Notes: a model not told the origin generated them from the sequence alone. A stretch of DNA of 64,000 bases from Hydrogenophilus sp. (GCA_020725195.1 DYFL01000008.1:1-64000); one strand, 5' to 3'. Counted from the stretch's first letter, positions 54,683-63,264 are shown. Numbers and translations are program-made.

Positions 54683-55120
54683 CTATTCAGGCCAGTGTTT
54701 GATATAGCGTTTCAGGAGCGCGTTCTCATAATTGATCTTCTTCAGGGCGGCCTTGGCGACGTCGTGGAAGGAGATCACGCCGACGAGCTTCTCGCCGTCC
54801 ATGACGATGAGGTGGCTGATGCGCTCCTTGGTCATGACGTCGCGGGCGTAGTCCACGGAGTCGTCGAGGTTGGCGGCCACCGGCTCCTTGACCATGATGT
54901 CGCTGACCCGGGCGTCCACCACGGAGCCGCCGCGGGACTGCAGGCCGCGCATGACGTCGCGCTCGGTGATGAAGCCGACCAGGACGTCGCCATCCATCAC
55001 CGCCAGGGAGCCGATGTCGTGCTCCACCATGCGCCCGACCGCCTCGGCGATGGTCGCGCCCGGCTCGATGCCGAAGATCTCGCCGCTGCTCTTCACGGAC
55101 AGCACGTCGCGTATGAACAT
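54683..55120 (-). CDS. Two-CBS-domain protein
   Basis: 145 residues, tandem CBS domains only (about 8-65 and 75-130): AVGRMVEHDIGSLAVMDGD and ARDVMTKERISHLIVMDGE. Such modules bind adenine nucleotides and often sense energy state. With no attached enzyme or transporter the target is unknown. The next upstream gene on the strand is a DJ-1 family protein. Confidence 0.9.
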   Translation of the reverse strand: MFIRDVLSVKSSGEIFGIEPGATIAEAVGRMVEHDIGSLAVMDGDVLVGFITERDVMRGLQSRGGSVVDARVSDIMVKEPVAANLDDSVDYARDVMTKERISHLIVMDGEKLVGVISFHDVAKAALKKINYENALLKRYIKHWPE

Positions 55121-55142
55121 GGTCGTCCTCCTTAGGCCTGTT

Positions 55143-55709
55143 TCAACGGGTCTCGGCGCCCGGCCGCTGCAGGGCGGCCTCCACCTGGTCCCGCTTTTCC
55201 CTGCCCGCGAGCAGGGCGATGAGCTCCAGGGCGAAATCCATCGCCGTGCCGGGTCCGCGCGAGGTCACCACCCGGCCGTCCACCACCACCGGGTCGGTGA
55301 GATAGGTCGTGCCCGGCAGGTCCAGTTTATCGACAAAGCCCGGGTAGCTGGTGGCCTTTTTGCCGTCGAGCAGGCCCGCGGCGGCGAGCGCGATGGGGGC
55401 AGCGCAGATGGCCGCGGTGTACTTGCCCGCCCCAGCCAGGCGCTTAAGCACGGCCCGGATGCGCGCGTCGTTCTTCAGGTTCTCCGCCCCCGGCATGCCG
55501 CCCGGCAGGGCGACCATGTCGAAGTCTTCGTCCAGCACCGCGTCGAGCGTGGCGTCCGGCTGCACGCGCATGCCGCGGCTGCCCTGAACCAGGCCGTCGG
55601 CCAGCCCCGCCGTGACCACCTCGATGCCGGCCCGGCGCAGCAGGTCGACGATGGTGACCGCCTCCAGGTCCTCGAATCCGGGTGCCAGCGGCACCAGTAC
55701 CCTAGCCAT
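55143..55709 (-). CDS. DJ-1/PfpI family protein (YajL-like)
   Basis: 188 residues, alpha/beta flavodoxin-like fold with the nucleophile elbow Cys in AAICAAPIAL and the conserved Glu near PGFEDLEA. Relatives (YajL, DJ-1) protect proteins from glycation and oxidation. The start overlaps the end of the upstream oxidoreductase gene by 8 bp, so they are translationally coupled. Confidence 0.9.
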   Translation of the reverse strand: MARVLVPLAPGFEDLEAVTIVDLLRRAGIEVVTAGLADGLVQGSRGMRVQPDATLDAVLDEDFDMVALPGGMPGAENLKNDARIRAVLKRLAGAGKYTAAICAAPIALAAAGLLDGKKATSYPGFVDKLDLPGTTYLTDPVVVDGRVVTSRGPGTAMDFALELIALLAGREKRDQVEAALQRPGAETR

Positions 55710-56901
55710 GATCGCCTCCTGCGATGCGTTTGAATTCGACGGCCGAGCGCTCGGCGCAGTCGCCGATGGACACGCCGTAGAAATAGTTGCCGGTGAGCGC
55801 CAGGGGCTGGCCGGCGAGCAGCCGGTCGAGCTCGGCGACCAGCGCCATGTGCCCCGATTTCAGCGCCGGCAGGCGGTTCAGGCGCTCGCCGACCAGGATG
55901 ATGTCCGCTGCCGCCACGCCCAGCACCCGGGCGACGCGTTCGAGCTTGGCCGCGCGGTCCAGGCGCCCGGGCCGGAAATGGAAGCTGAAACCGCGGTGCG
56001 CCGCATCCGGCACCACGTCGCGCGACACCGCGGAATAGAAGTCCTGGTCCACGCCGATCAGGCCCGCCACCTCGGGCAGACGCACCGCCTCCCGGGGCAG
56101 GGCCACGGCCAGGCTCTCCACGTCGGCCGGCGCGATGCGTGCCAGGCTCCGGGCGAGTTCGGGATAGGCCGGCTCGACCAGGCGCGCCGCCTCCCAGGGC
56201 GGCACCGCCAGGGCGAGGCGGCGGCAGGCCAGCGCACCCTGTCCCGTAGCCAGCTCGAAGCCGCCGTCGGTGCGGGCCACGCCCTGGATTTCGACCCCCG
56301 TCCCGAGCTCGAAGGCCGTCCCGGCCGCCAGGCCCTCGGCCAGGGTGGCAAGACCGCCTTCGAACGTGTAGCTGCGGGGGATGTCCTGGCGCCGCGCCTT
56401 CTTCCGGAACAAGAGATCGGCGGGGAAGTCGTCCGCCGGCTGGGCGATCACGGCGTTGAAGGCGTGGCGCAGCAGCGCCTCGTAGGTGCGCCGCCCCATC
56501 ACCCGGCTGTAGTACGCTTCCAGCCCCTGCCCCGCCTTGGGCGTAATGAAAAGCCGGGGCAGCGCGGGCAGCAGCGTGGGCCAGTGCATGCGGGCGAACA
56601 CGGACTGCAGCCGCCGGCCGTCCCAGACCCGCCAGGGCGCCTTGTGCCGGGCCTGGATGCGCCCCTTCAGGTCATCGTCCAGCAACTCCAGCAGCGCCCC
56701 GTAGGAGTTGTAGCAGGTGTGGGCGCCCAGCTCGACCCAGAAGCCCTGGGCCTGCCCCCCGAAACGGTGGGTGGCGAGGCAGCCGCCCACCCGCGGCGCC
56801 TTTTCCAGCAGCAGGGTGCGCCAGCCGTGGGCGGCGCCGCGCCGCGCCAGGGTGAGGCCGGAGATGCCGCCGCCGATGACGATGAGGTCGTAGGTATCCA
56901 T
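55702..56901 (-). CDS. FAD-dependent oxidoreductase, protoporphyrinogen oxidase-like
   Basis: 399 residues. The Rossmann motif is IGGGISGLTLARR, followed by LLLEKAPRVGGCLATHR. The C-terminal FAD motif region is LALTGNYFYGVSIGDC. It belongs to the flavin amine oxidase/HemY superfamily and could oxidise a porphyrinogen, but other members act on amines or carotenoids and no heme gene adjoins it. It overlaps the DJ-1 gene. Confidence 0.8.
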   Translation of the reverse strand: MDTYDLIVIGGGISGLTLARRGAAHGWRTLLLEKAPRVGGCLATHRFGGQAQGFWVELGAHTCYNSYGALLELLDDDLKGRIQARHKAPWRVWDGRRLQSVFARMHWPTLLPALPRLFITPKAGQGLEAYYSRVMGRRTYEALLRHAFNAVIAQPADDFPADLLFRKKARRQDIPRSYTFEGGLATLAEGLAAGTAFELGTGVEIQGVARTDGGFELATGQGALACRRLALAVPPWEAARLVEPAYPELARSLARIAPADVESLAVALPREAVRLPEVAGLIGVDQDFYSAVSRDVVPDAAHRGFSFHFRPGRLDRAAKLERVARVLGVAAADIILVGERLNRLPALKSGHMALVAELDRLLAGQPLALTGNYFYGVSIGDCAERSAVEFKRIAGGDHG

Positions 56902-56921
56902 TAGTTAACGTTACTTCGGCG

Positions 56922-57311
56922 CTAGTTCTCGGTAAAGCGGTGGATCTGCCGCCGGCCCTTCTTGGTCGGGCGGCCCCTCAGGCCGGCGGCAGGCTCGGCC
57001 GAGACCCTGCGCTCGGCCGCCCGCGCCTCGCGCCGCTCGCGGCTCGCCGCGTCCTCCTCGTAGAGGGTGCGGGCGACGGGGGCGGGGCCGCGCCGGTCGG
57101 CGAGCGCCGCCACGGTGATCGCCCATTCCTGCTCGCCGGCGTGGATGAGGAGCCGGTCGCCGGGACGGACCTCCTTGGCGGGCTTCACGCGCTCGCCGTT
57201 CACCCTGACCCTGCCGCCCTCCACCGCCTGCGCGGCGAGGCTGCGGGTCTTGAAGAAGCGCGCGGCCCAGAGCCACTTGTCGATGCGCAGCCGTTCCTGC
57301 CCCTCGCCCAT
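56922..57311 (-). CDS. hslR: Ribosome-associated heat shock protein Hsp15 (S4 domain)
   Basis: 129 residues: an S4 RNA-binding domain (RLRIDKWLWAARFFKTRS, GGRVRVNGERVKPAKEVRPG), then a basic C-terminal tail (GRPTKKGRRQIHRF). Hsp15 binds stalled 50S subunits carrying nascent chains. The first 15 codons and 91 bp upstream form the unit of a 137-bp tandem array, so the annotated ATG at 57311 was made by a duplication junction. A GAGG 4 nt before it overlaps the stop of the preceding mini-ORF. The ancestral start was probably the ATG at 57722 (see array). Confidence 0.88.
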   Translation of the reverse strand: MGEGQERLRIDKWLWAARFFKTRSLAAQAVEGGRVRVNGERVKPAKEVRPGDRLLIHAGEQEWAITVAALADRRGPAPVARTLYEEDAASRERREARAAERRVSAEPAAGLRGRPTKKGRRQIHRFTEN

Positions 57312-57316
57312 GTGCC

Positions 57317-57448
57317 TCAACCTGCCTTCGCCTGGGCCGCAGCATCCCGCTGCGGGGTCGCATCCCCGCAAGCGGGGCCCCTGCTCCGCCCTCCGCGGTC
57401 GCCCCAGAGCCACTTGTCGATGCGCAGCCGTTCCTGCCCCTCGCCCAT
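57317..57448 (-). CDS. Leader mini-ORF 3 (43 aa)
   Basis: Same protein as mini-ORF 2. Its TGA at 57317-57319 lies 5 nt before the ATG of full-length hslR, an arrangement suited to termination-reinitiation. Expression is unproven. Confidence 0.35.
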   Translation of the reverse strand: MGEGQERLRIDKWLWGDRGGRSRGPACGDATPQRDAAAQAKAG

Positions 57449-57453
57449 GTGCC

Positions 57454-57585
57454 TCAACCTGCCTTCGCCTGGGCCGCAGCATCCCGCTGCGGGGTCGCAT
57501 CCCCGCAAGCGGGGCCCCTGCTCCGCCCTCCGCGGTCGCCCCAGAGCCACTTGTCGATGCGCAGCCGTTCCTGCCCCTCGCCCAT
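57454..57585 (-). CDS. Leader mini-ORF 2 (43 aa)
   Basis: Starts MGEGQERLRIDKWLW and ends AAAQAKAG. Stop TGA, 5 nt, then the ATG of mini-ORF 3; GAGG overlaps the stop. Expression is unproven. Confidence 0.35.
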   Translation of the reverse strand: MGEGQERLRIDKWLWGDRGGRSRGPACGDATPQRDAAAQAKAG

Positions 57586-57590
57586 GTGCC

Positions 57591-57722
57591 TCAACCTGCC
57601 TTCGCCTGGGCCGCAGCATCCCGCTGCGGGGTCGCATCCCCGCAAGCGGGGCCCCTGCTCCGCCCTCCGCGGTCGCCCCAGAGCCACTTGTCGATGCGCA
57701 GCCGTTCCAGTTGCATTTGCAT
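57591..57722 (-). CDS. Leader mini-ORF 1 (43 aa), original hslR start
   Basis: Begins MQMQLERLRIDKWLW with AGGA 7 nt upstream. It then leaves the hslR frame into the palindromic part of the array and stops. It stops 5 nt before the ATG of mini-ORF 2. It probably represents the ancestral Hsp15 N-terminus cut off by duplication. Confidence 0.4.
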   Translation of the reverse strand: MQMQLERLRIDKWLWGDRGGRSRGPACGDATPQRDAAAQAKAG

Positions 57723-57884
57723 CCCCCCATCCTAATGCAATGCTTCACGCCATATGGAACTTCATGTGCGGGCGCCCACTATGGGCCCCTCCCCCTTCAA
57801 GGGGGAGGTTGGGAGGGGGATGGGGTTGCATTGATCCCGAGTCCATCACACCCCCGTGCGGCGGTCTTTGTCTACATTGAAGGC
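57709..57884. other. Divergent region between hslR array and methyltransferase gene
   Basis: Contains the ATGs at 57716 and 57722 that open mini-ORF 1 on the minus strand, and a CT-rich hairpin of the dispersed family (about 57786-57826). Promoters for both directions should lie here but none is obvious. Confidence 0.5.
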
Positions 57885-59105
57885 ATGCGCCGCCTGCTCG
57901 CACCCGTCTTCTGCCAGGTCGGCGAGGCCACCCCGGAGTGCTTCCGGGTGGAGTTCGCCGACGGCAGCCATTACCAGAACCGGGATGGCGAGCCCGCCTT
58001 CACCCTGCGCTTTTGCACCGCCGCCGCCGAGTGGCGCACCGCCGCCCTCGGCCACGTCGGCCTGCTGGAGGGCTATTTCGACCAGGCGATCGAGTTCGAG
58101 GGCGACCTGCGGCTCGCCCTGCGGGCCGGGATCGCGGCCGGCCTCGACGGCCGTCCCACGCTCGCCGTGCGCCTCGCCAACCGCTGGCACGAATGGCGCC
58201 TCGGCAACCGCGATCCCGCCCGGGCCCGGCGCAACGCCGAATACCACTACGCGCTGGGCACCGATTTCTACCGGCATTGGCTCGATGCGCCCTACATGAT
58301 GTACACCTGCGCCTACTGGAAGGAAGGCACACAGGATCTGGAAGCGGCGCAGATCAACAAGATGGAGCACGTCTGCCGCAAGGCGCGGCTCGCGCCCGGC
58401 GACCACGTCGTCGACATCGGCTGCGGCTGGGGCGGCTTCCTGTTCTACGCCCACGAGCGCCACGGCGTCACCGGTGTCGGCGTCAACACCACCGGCGAGC
58501 AGGTGCAGGCGATGCGCCGGGAGATCGCCCGGCGCGGGCTGGAGGGGCGGATCCACGCCGTGGAGGCCGACTTCCGCGCGGTGCAGGGCCAGTTCGACAA
58601 GGCGATCTCCATCGGCGTGCTGGAGCACGCGGGGCGCGACCAGATCCTGGCGGTGGTGCGGGCCCACGCCGAGTCGCTCAAGCCCGGCGGCCTCGGGGTG
58701 CTGCACTTCATCGGCCACGTGGGCCGCTTCGAGACGGAATACTGGATCCGCCGCCACATCTTCCCGGGCGGCTGGATCCCCAGCCTCGCCGAGACCCTGG
58801 AGGCCATGGAGGCCTGCGGCCTGGAGGTCCTCGACGTCGAGAACCTGCGCCGCCACTACGCCCACACCCTGGACGCCTGGGCCGAGCGCTTCGACGCGCG
58901 CTGGCCGGAGATCCGGGAGCTCGACCCCGCGGTCTTCACCGAGCACTTCCGGCGCAAGTGGCGGGTGTATCTCCTCGCCTGCGCCGAGATGTTCCGCTCG
59001 CCCCAGGGCTACACCCACCTCTTCCAGATCGTCTACAGCAAGGGCAACGTGAGCGACGCGAGCTACCCCATGAGCCGGCGCTTCCTGTACGCGGGGGAGA
59101 CCTGA
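57885..59105 (+). CDS. Cfa-like fatty acid methyltransferase (candidate TmsB)
   Basis: 406 residues of the cyclopropane fatty acid synthase family. SAM motif VDIGCGWGG is at 176-184, MYTCAYWK holds Cys142 (E. coli Cys139), and GVLEHAG and LHFIGH carry the conserved Glu and His. It adds a methylene or methyl group from S-adenosylmethionine to the double bond of a phospholipid acyl chain. The immediate overlap with an FAD oxidoreductase gene suggests the TmsB role, making 10-methylene chains for reduction, rather than ring formation. Sequence alone does not settle this. Confidence 0.85.
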   Translation: MRRLLAPVFCQVGEATPECFRVEFADGSHYQNRDGEPAFTLRFCTAAAEWRTAALGHVGLLEGYFDQAIEFEGDLRLALRAGIAAGLDGRPTLAVRLANRWHEWRLGNRDPARARRNAEYHYALGTDFYRHWLDAPYMMYTCAYWKEGTQDLEAAQINKMEHVCRKARLAPGDHVVDIGCGWGGFLFYAHERHGVTGVGVNTTGEQVQAMRREIARRGLEGRIHAVEADFRAVQGQFDKAISIGVLEHAGRDQILAVVRAHAESLKPGGLGVLHFIGHVGRFETEYWIRRHIFPGGWIPSLAETLEAMEACGLEVLDVENLRRHYAHTLDAWAERFDARWPEIRELDPAVFTEHFRRKWRVYLLACAEMFRSPQGYTHLFQIVYSKGNVSDASYPMSRRFLYAGET

Positions 59106-60436
59106 TGCCCGCCTACGCAGAAAAGCGCGACCGCCTCATCGCCGAGTTCCGCGCCAACGGCGCGCCGGTGGGCCTCGCCAAGGCGACCTCCAACCTCTTC
59201 CGCGACCGGGTGGAGGCGCCGAAGCGCAGGCTCGACGTGCGCGGCTTCGACCGGGTCCTGGGCGTCGAGCCCGAGGCGGGCTTCATCGAGGCCGAGGGCA
59301 TGGCCCCCTTCGCCACATTGGTGGACGCGGCCCTGGCGCGGGGCGTGATGCCGGCGGTGGTGCCCCAGCTCAAGTCCATCACCCTGGGCGGCGCGGCGGC
59401 CGGCGTGGGCATCGAGGCCAGCTCCTTCAGGCACGGCCTGGTGCATATGAGCCTCCTGGAGATGGACGTGCTGGTCGGCGACGGCCGGGTGCTCACCTGC
59501 ACGCCGGACAACGAGTACAGCGACCTCTTCTACGGCTTCCCCAATTCCTACGGCACCCTGGGCTATGCGCTCAGGCTCAAACAGCGCACCGTCCCGGTCG
59601 GGCCCTACGTGCACGTCGAGCACCGGCACCACGACGACCCCCGCGCGGCCTTCGCCGACCTCATGGCGAGTTGCGCGGGCGACGCGGACTTCGTCGACGG
59701 CGTGGTGTTCGGGCCGCGCGAGCTGGTGCTGAGCGTCGGCCGCTTCACGGACGCCGCCCCCTACACGAGCGACTACGGCTACGAGCGCATCTACTACCGC
59801 TCGCTGCGCGAACGCGGCGAGGACTGGCTCGCCACCCGCGACTACCTCTGGCGCTGGGATACGGACTGGTTCTGGTGCTCCAAGAACGTGGGGGCGCAGA
59901 ACCCCATCCTGCGCCGGCTCTACGGCCGCCAGCGGCTCAACTCGGTGACCTACACCCGGATCATGCGCTGGAACGGCCGCGTCGGCCTCAGCCGCGCGCT
60001 CGACCGCCTGCGCGGCCTGCACAGCGAGTCGGTGATCCAGGACGTGGACATCCCCATCGGGCGGGCGGCCGCCTTCCTCGACTTCCTGTTCCAGGAGGTG
60101 GGCGTGCTGCCCATCTGGCTCTGCCCGGTCTCGGCACCGGACGAATGGGCGCGCTTCAGCCTCTACCCGCTGCGCGCCGACACCCTCTACGTGAACTTCG
60201 GCTTCTGGGACACGGTGAAGAGCCGCCAGGCGCGGCCGCCCGGCTACCTGAACCGCAGGATCGAGGCCAGGGTGATGGAGCTCGGCGGGATCAAGTCGCT
60301 CTACTCGGACAGCTACTTCGAGCCCGAGGCCTTCCGGCGCCTCTACGGCGGGCCCGCCTACGCGGCCCTCAAGCACCGCTACGACCCGCAGGGGCGCTTC
60401 GGCGACCTCTACGGCAAGTGCGTGCTGCGCCACTGA
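59105..60436 (+). CDS. FAD-binding oxidoreductase (candidate TmsA)
   Basis: 443 residues of the PCMH-type FAD family related to delta-24 sterol reductase. The FAD-binding part covers about 60-200 (MPAVVPQLKSITLGGAAAG, EASSFRHGLVHMSLLEMDVL), followed by a substrate domain. Its ATG overlaps the methyltransferase stop (TGATG). In known tmsAB pairs this enzyme reduces the 10-methylene group to 10-methyl. A DHCR24-like reductase of another lipid is the main alternative. Confidence 0.8.
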   Translation: MPAYAEKRDRLIAEFRANGAPVGLAKATSNLFRDRVEAPKRRLDVRGFDRVLGVEPEAGFIEAEGMAPFATLVDAALARGVMPAVVPQLKSITLGGAAAGVGIEASSFRHGLVHMSLLEMDVLVGDGRVLTCTPDNEYSDLFYGFPNSYGTLGYALRLKQRTVPVGPYVHVEHRHHDDPRAAFADLMASCAGDADFVDGVVFGPRELVLSVGRFTDAAPYTSDYGYERIYYRSLRERGEDWLATRDYLWRWDTDWFWCSKNVGAQNPILRRLYGRQRLNSVTYTRIMRWNGRVGLSRALDRLRGLHSESVIQDVDIPIGRAAAFLDFLFQEVGVLPIWLCPVSAPDEWARFSLYPLRADTLYVNFGFWDTVKSRQARPPGYLNRRIEARVMELGGIKSLYSDSYFEPEAFRRLYGGPAYAALKHRYDPQGRFGDLYGKCVLRH

Positions 60437-60508
60437 GAGCGGCCGAACCCCGCCGCCGCGCGCCGGTCGAATGGACTTCGGGGCATGACGTACGGAAGGA
60501 GGCCCATC

Positions 60509-61051
60509 GTGGCACTGCGCATAATCCTGCCCGCCGCCGCCCTGGCGGCGATCCTCGCCGGCTGCGGCGCCACGCCCGAATACGGCAGCGATTCGCCCTA
60601 CTACCGCTACCCCGACGGCAGCCGCCTCGTCCTGAACCGCCCCCTGGAGATCCCCGCGGGCGCCGCCACGGTGCGGCTGCAGCACGGCCGGACCGTGGCC
60701 TTCGGCGCCGTCCAGGAGCGGGAGCCGCACTGCATCTTCGAGATCGACAGCGTGCGGCCCGGCCCCCAGCGGGTCGAGCCGGACAGCTTCCGCATCGTCC
60801 GGGTGCAGCGCAGCACCCGCACCTTCGCAGGCATGCCGGCCATGGCCGTCCACGTGGCCTTCTTCGGCCGCGACGGCGGCCCGAGCCAGCTCTTCTACCG
60901 GACCGAGTTCACCCTGCGCTCGGAGCGCCAGCCCGGCGTGCGCAGCCTCGCCTGCCAGGTCGACCAGGCCTTCGATGCGGTGGCGCACCACCTGACCCTA
61001 CCGGAGATCCGCCAGGCCCTCGGCGACACCTTCAGCCTGCAGCTGCCCTGA
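60509..61051 (+). CDS. Putative lipoprotein
   Basis: 180 residues with a lipoprotein signal ending in LAAILAGC. The rest is a soluble domain with two Cys (PHCIFEIDS, SLACQVDQA) that could form a disulfide. No family is recognised. Start is GTG at 60509, because AAGGAGG lies 6 nt before it and the ATG at 60485 lies upstream of that site. It may be transcribed with the methyltransferase and FAD genes (72-nt gap). Confidence 0.72.
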   Translation: MALRIILPAAALAAILAGCGATPEYGSDSPYYRYPDGSRLVLNRPLEIPAGAATVRLQHGRTVAFGAVQEREPHCIFEIDSVRPGPQRVEPDSFRIVRVQRSTRTFAGMPAMAVHVAFFGRDGGPSQLFYRTEFTLRSERQPGVRSLACQVDQAFDAVAHHLTLPEIRQALGDTFSLQLP

Positions 61052-61063
61052 TCCGCATCCCCC

Positions 61064-62236
61064 TCAGCCGCGCAGGGCCGCCGCCAGCCGCGCCAGCTGC
61101 TCCGCCCGGTCGGCGAGCAGCCGCGCGGTGTCCGCCATGGCCTCGTCCAGGGGCATGGGCCGCGGCACGATCGGGAAGCAGCCGTCGAACTCGCCCGACA
61201 GGCGTTCGAGGTCCACGACGGCGCCGCTGACCAGCGTCACCGCCACCCCGGCCCGGCGCGCATGGCGGGCGACCACGCAGGGCACCTTGCCGAGCAGGGT
61301 CTGCGCGTCCGAGCGGCCCTCGCCGGTGATCACCCAGTCGGCCCCGCGCAGGGCCGCGTCCAGCCCGGCGAGCTCTGCCACCGCCTCGGCGCCGGACCGG
61401 TAGCGCGCGCCGAGCAGCTGGAAGGCGTAACCGAGGCCGCCGGCCGCGCCGGCGCCCTCGCGCCGGGACACCGCCTCGCCGCGCCAGGCGTCTGCGAGCC
61501 CGGCGAAATGCCGCAGCCGGGCATCGAACACGCCGACCTCCGCCGCCGCCACCCCCTTCTGCGGCCCGAAGACCGCCGTGGCGCCCCCGGGGCCGCACAG
61601 CGGGTTGCGCACATCCGACAGCAGGGTGATCTCGGCCTCGGCGAGCCGCGCATCCAGGCCGGAGAAGTCCACGCGGGCGAGCGCCGCGAGGCCGGCGGGC
61701 GTGGGCGGGAGCTCGCGGCCGCCGGCATCGAGCAGCCTGGCGCCCAGGGCGGCGAGGACCCCGGCGCCCCCGTCGTTGGTGCTGCTTCCGCCCACCCCGA
61801 TCAGGAAGCGCCGCAGCCCCTCGTCCAGGCAGCGGCGCAGGAGCTCGCCCAGGCCCAGGGTGGTGCGGTCCCCGACGCCCGCCTGCGGCCCCAGGGTGAG
61901 GCCCACGACCTGGGCCGCCTCGAGGACGGCGACCGCGGCAGGCGGGGCAAGGCGCGGCCCCGGCGTGCCGGCGCCCGGCAGCAGGCCCCAGGCGGCCTCG
62001 ACGGGGCGCAGATCCGCGCCGGCCACCCGCGCCGTGCGGCGCTCGCCGCCGCACGCCGCCAGCACCGCGTCCAGGGTGCCCTCGCCGCCGTCGGCCATGG
62101 GCAGCAGCCTCAGCGCGGCCCCGGGCCAGACCCGCCTGAGGCCGCGGGCCAGCGCCTCGGCCGCCTCGCGGGCGGACAGCGCCCCCTTGAAGGAGTCGGG
62201 GGCGAGGACGACACAGGGCGGAGCGGGCTGGTCCAC
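61064..62236 (-). CDS. garK: Glycerate kinase (GarK/GlxK family)
   Basis: 390 residues of the type I glycerate kinase family: VVLAPDSFKGALSAREAAEAL at the N-terminus, MADGGEGTLDA, GVGGSSTNDGGAGVLAALG and ITGEGRSDAQTLLGKVP. It phosphorylates glycerate, usually to 2-phosphoglycerate. Start is taken as GTG at 62236, with GAGG overlapping the stop of the upstream reductase gene, so the pair is translationally coupled. Confidence 0.93.
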   Translation of the reverse strand: MDQPAPPCVVLAPDSFKGALSAREAAEALARGLRRVWPGAALRLLPMADGGEGTLDAVLAACGGERRTARVAGADLRPVEAAWGLLPGAGTPGPRLAPPAAVAVLEAAQVVGLTLGPQAGVGDRTTLGLGELLRRCLDEGLRRFLIGVGGSSTNDGGAGVLAALGARLLDAGGRELPPTPAGLAALARVDFSGLDARLAEAEITLLSDVRNPLCGPGGATAVFGPQKGVAAAEVGVFDARLRHFAGLADAWRGEAVSRREGAGAAGGLGYAFQLLGARYRSGAEAVAELAGLDAALRGADWVITGEGRSDAQTLLGKVPCVVARHARRAGVAVTLVSGAVVDLERLSGEFDGCFPIVPRPMPLDEAMADTARLLADRAEQLARLAAALRG

Positions 62237-62241
62237 GGGCC

Positions 62242-63123
62242 TCAGGGCTCCAGCCCGGACATGCGCTCGACGATCTTCACCAGCGCGGCGGAATCGAACT
62301 CGCCGTCGCCGCTGCCGACCAGGGCGTTCATGTACTGCATGGACAGGGCCGCGCCGGGCAGCGCCAGCCCCAGCTCGCGCGCGGCCTGCATGACGATGTT
62401 GAGGTCCTTCTGGTGCAGCCGGCTCTTGAAGCCGGGCCGGAAGTCGCGCTCGATCATGCGCTTGCCGTGCACCTCCAGGATGCGGCTGCCGGCGAAGCCG
62501 CCCATGAGGGCCTCGCGCACGCGGGCGGCGTCCACGCCGCTGCGGCGGGCGAGGGTGAGCGCCTCGGCCACGCCCTGGAGGGTGGCCGCGATCACGACCT
62601 GGTTGCAGGCCTTCGCCACCTGGCCGGCGCCGTTGCCGCCGACGAGCACGATGTTCCTGCCCATGGCCTCGAAGAGGGGCCGCACCCGCTCGAAGACCTC
62701 GGGCCGGCCGCCCGCCATGATGGACAGGGTGGCGGCGATGGCGCCCGCCTCGCCGCCGGAGACCGGGGCGTCGAGCATCTCCACCCCGCCCTGCCTCAGC
62801 TCCGCCGCGAAGGCCCTGGCCGCGCCGGGCGAGATGGTGCTCATGTCCACCACCGCGCTGCCCGCGCGGGCGCCGTGGACGATGCCGAAGTCGCCGAAGA
62901 TGACCTGCTCCACGTCCGGGGTGTCGGACACCATGACGATGCTCACCTCGGCGTGCCTCGCCGCTTCCGCCGGCGAGGCGCAGGCCGTCGCCCCCGCCTC
63001 GGCGAGCGGCGCCATGGTCTCCGGGCGCCGGCCGTGGACCCAGAGCGCATGCCCCGCCCTGAGGAGGTTGAGCGCCATGGGGCGGCCCATGATGCCCAGT
63101 CCGATGAATGCGACGTTCGCCAT
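62242..63123 (-). CDS. garR: 2-hydroxy-3-oxopropionate (tartronate semialdehyde) reductase
   Basis: 293 residues of the beta-hydroxyacid dehydrogenase family: NAD-binding GLGIMGRPMALNLL, substrate motif DAPVSGGEAGA and catalytic Lys in GAGQVAKACNQVV, with the C-terminal HQKDLNIVM segment typical of GarR. It reduces tartronate semialdehyde to glycerate, the substrate of the next gene product. With glcF upstream this marks a glycolate-glyoxylate-glycerate route; glyoxylate carboligase is not in the window. Confidence 0.92.
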   Translation of the reverse strand: MANVAFIGLGIMGRPMALNLLRAGHALWVHGRRPETMAPLAEAGATACASPAEAARHAEVSIVMVSDTPDVEQVIFGDFGIVHGARAGSAVVDMSTISPGAARAFAAELRQGGVEMLDAPVSGGEAGAIAATLSIMAGGRPEVFERVRPLFEAMGRNIVLVGGNGAGQVAKACNQVVIAATLQGVAEALTLARRSGVDAARVREALMGGFAGSRILEVHGKRMIERDFRPGFKSRLHQKDLNIVMQAARELGLALPGAALSMQYMNALVGSGDGEFDSAALVKIVERMSGLEP

Positions 63124-63229
63124 GTTCAGCCTCCTGTCTTCCTTCGGTCCCGAGGTGCCCGCAGGGGCACGGATGCCCCCCATTTGAACCGCAAAGGCGC
63201 AGGGAGCGCAAAGCGGTTCAGGCGGATGA

Positions 63230-63261
63230 CGGGCGGGGCCTCGTCGAGCAGCTCGATCCAG
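63230..63261 (-). pseudogene. Copy of glcF 3' coding end
   Basis: 32 bp identical to 63527-63558, encoding WIELLDEAPP, the C-terminus of the glycolate oxidase iron-sulfur subunit. It is flanked by two palindromic repeats. No other part of glcF is present here. Confidence 0.8.
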
Positions 63262-63264
63262 AAA

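Larger units (their letters stand above)
57266..57708 (-). repeat. 137-bp tandem array built from the hslR start (3.2 copies)
   Basis: The period is exactly 137 bp: the word AGAGCCACTTGTCG starts at 57269, 57406, 57543 and 57680. Each unit holds the first 15 codons of hslR, its ATG and SD, and about 91 bp of GC-rich palindromic sequence (CCCGCTGCGGGG, CCCCGCAAGCGGGG). The copies look identical. The top copy is partial and ends within codon 6. Confidence 0.95.

Noticed and set aside
57266-57708. Possible CRISPR-like array
   Set aside because: The repeats are 137 bp, directly adjacent, with no unique spacers, and contain hslR coding sequence.
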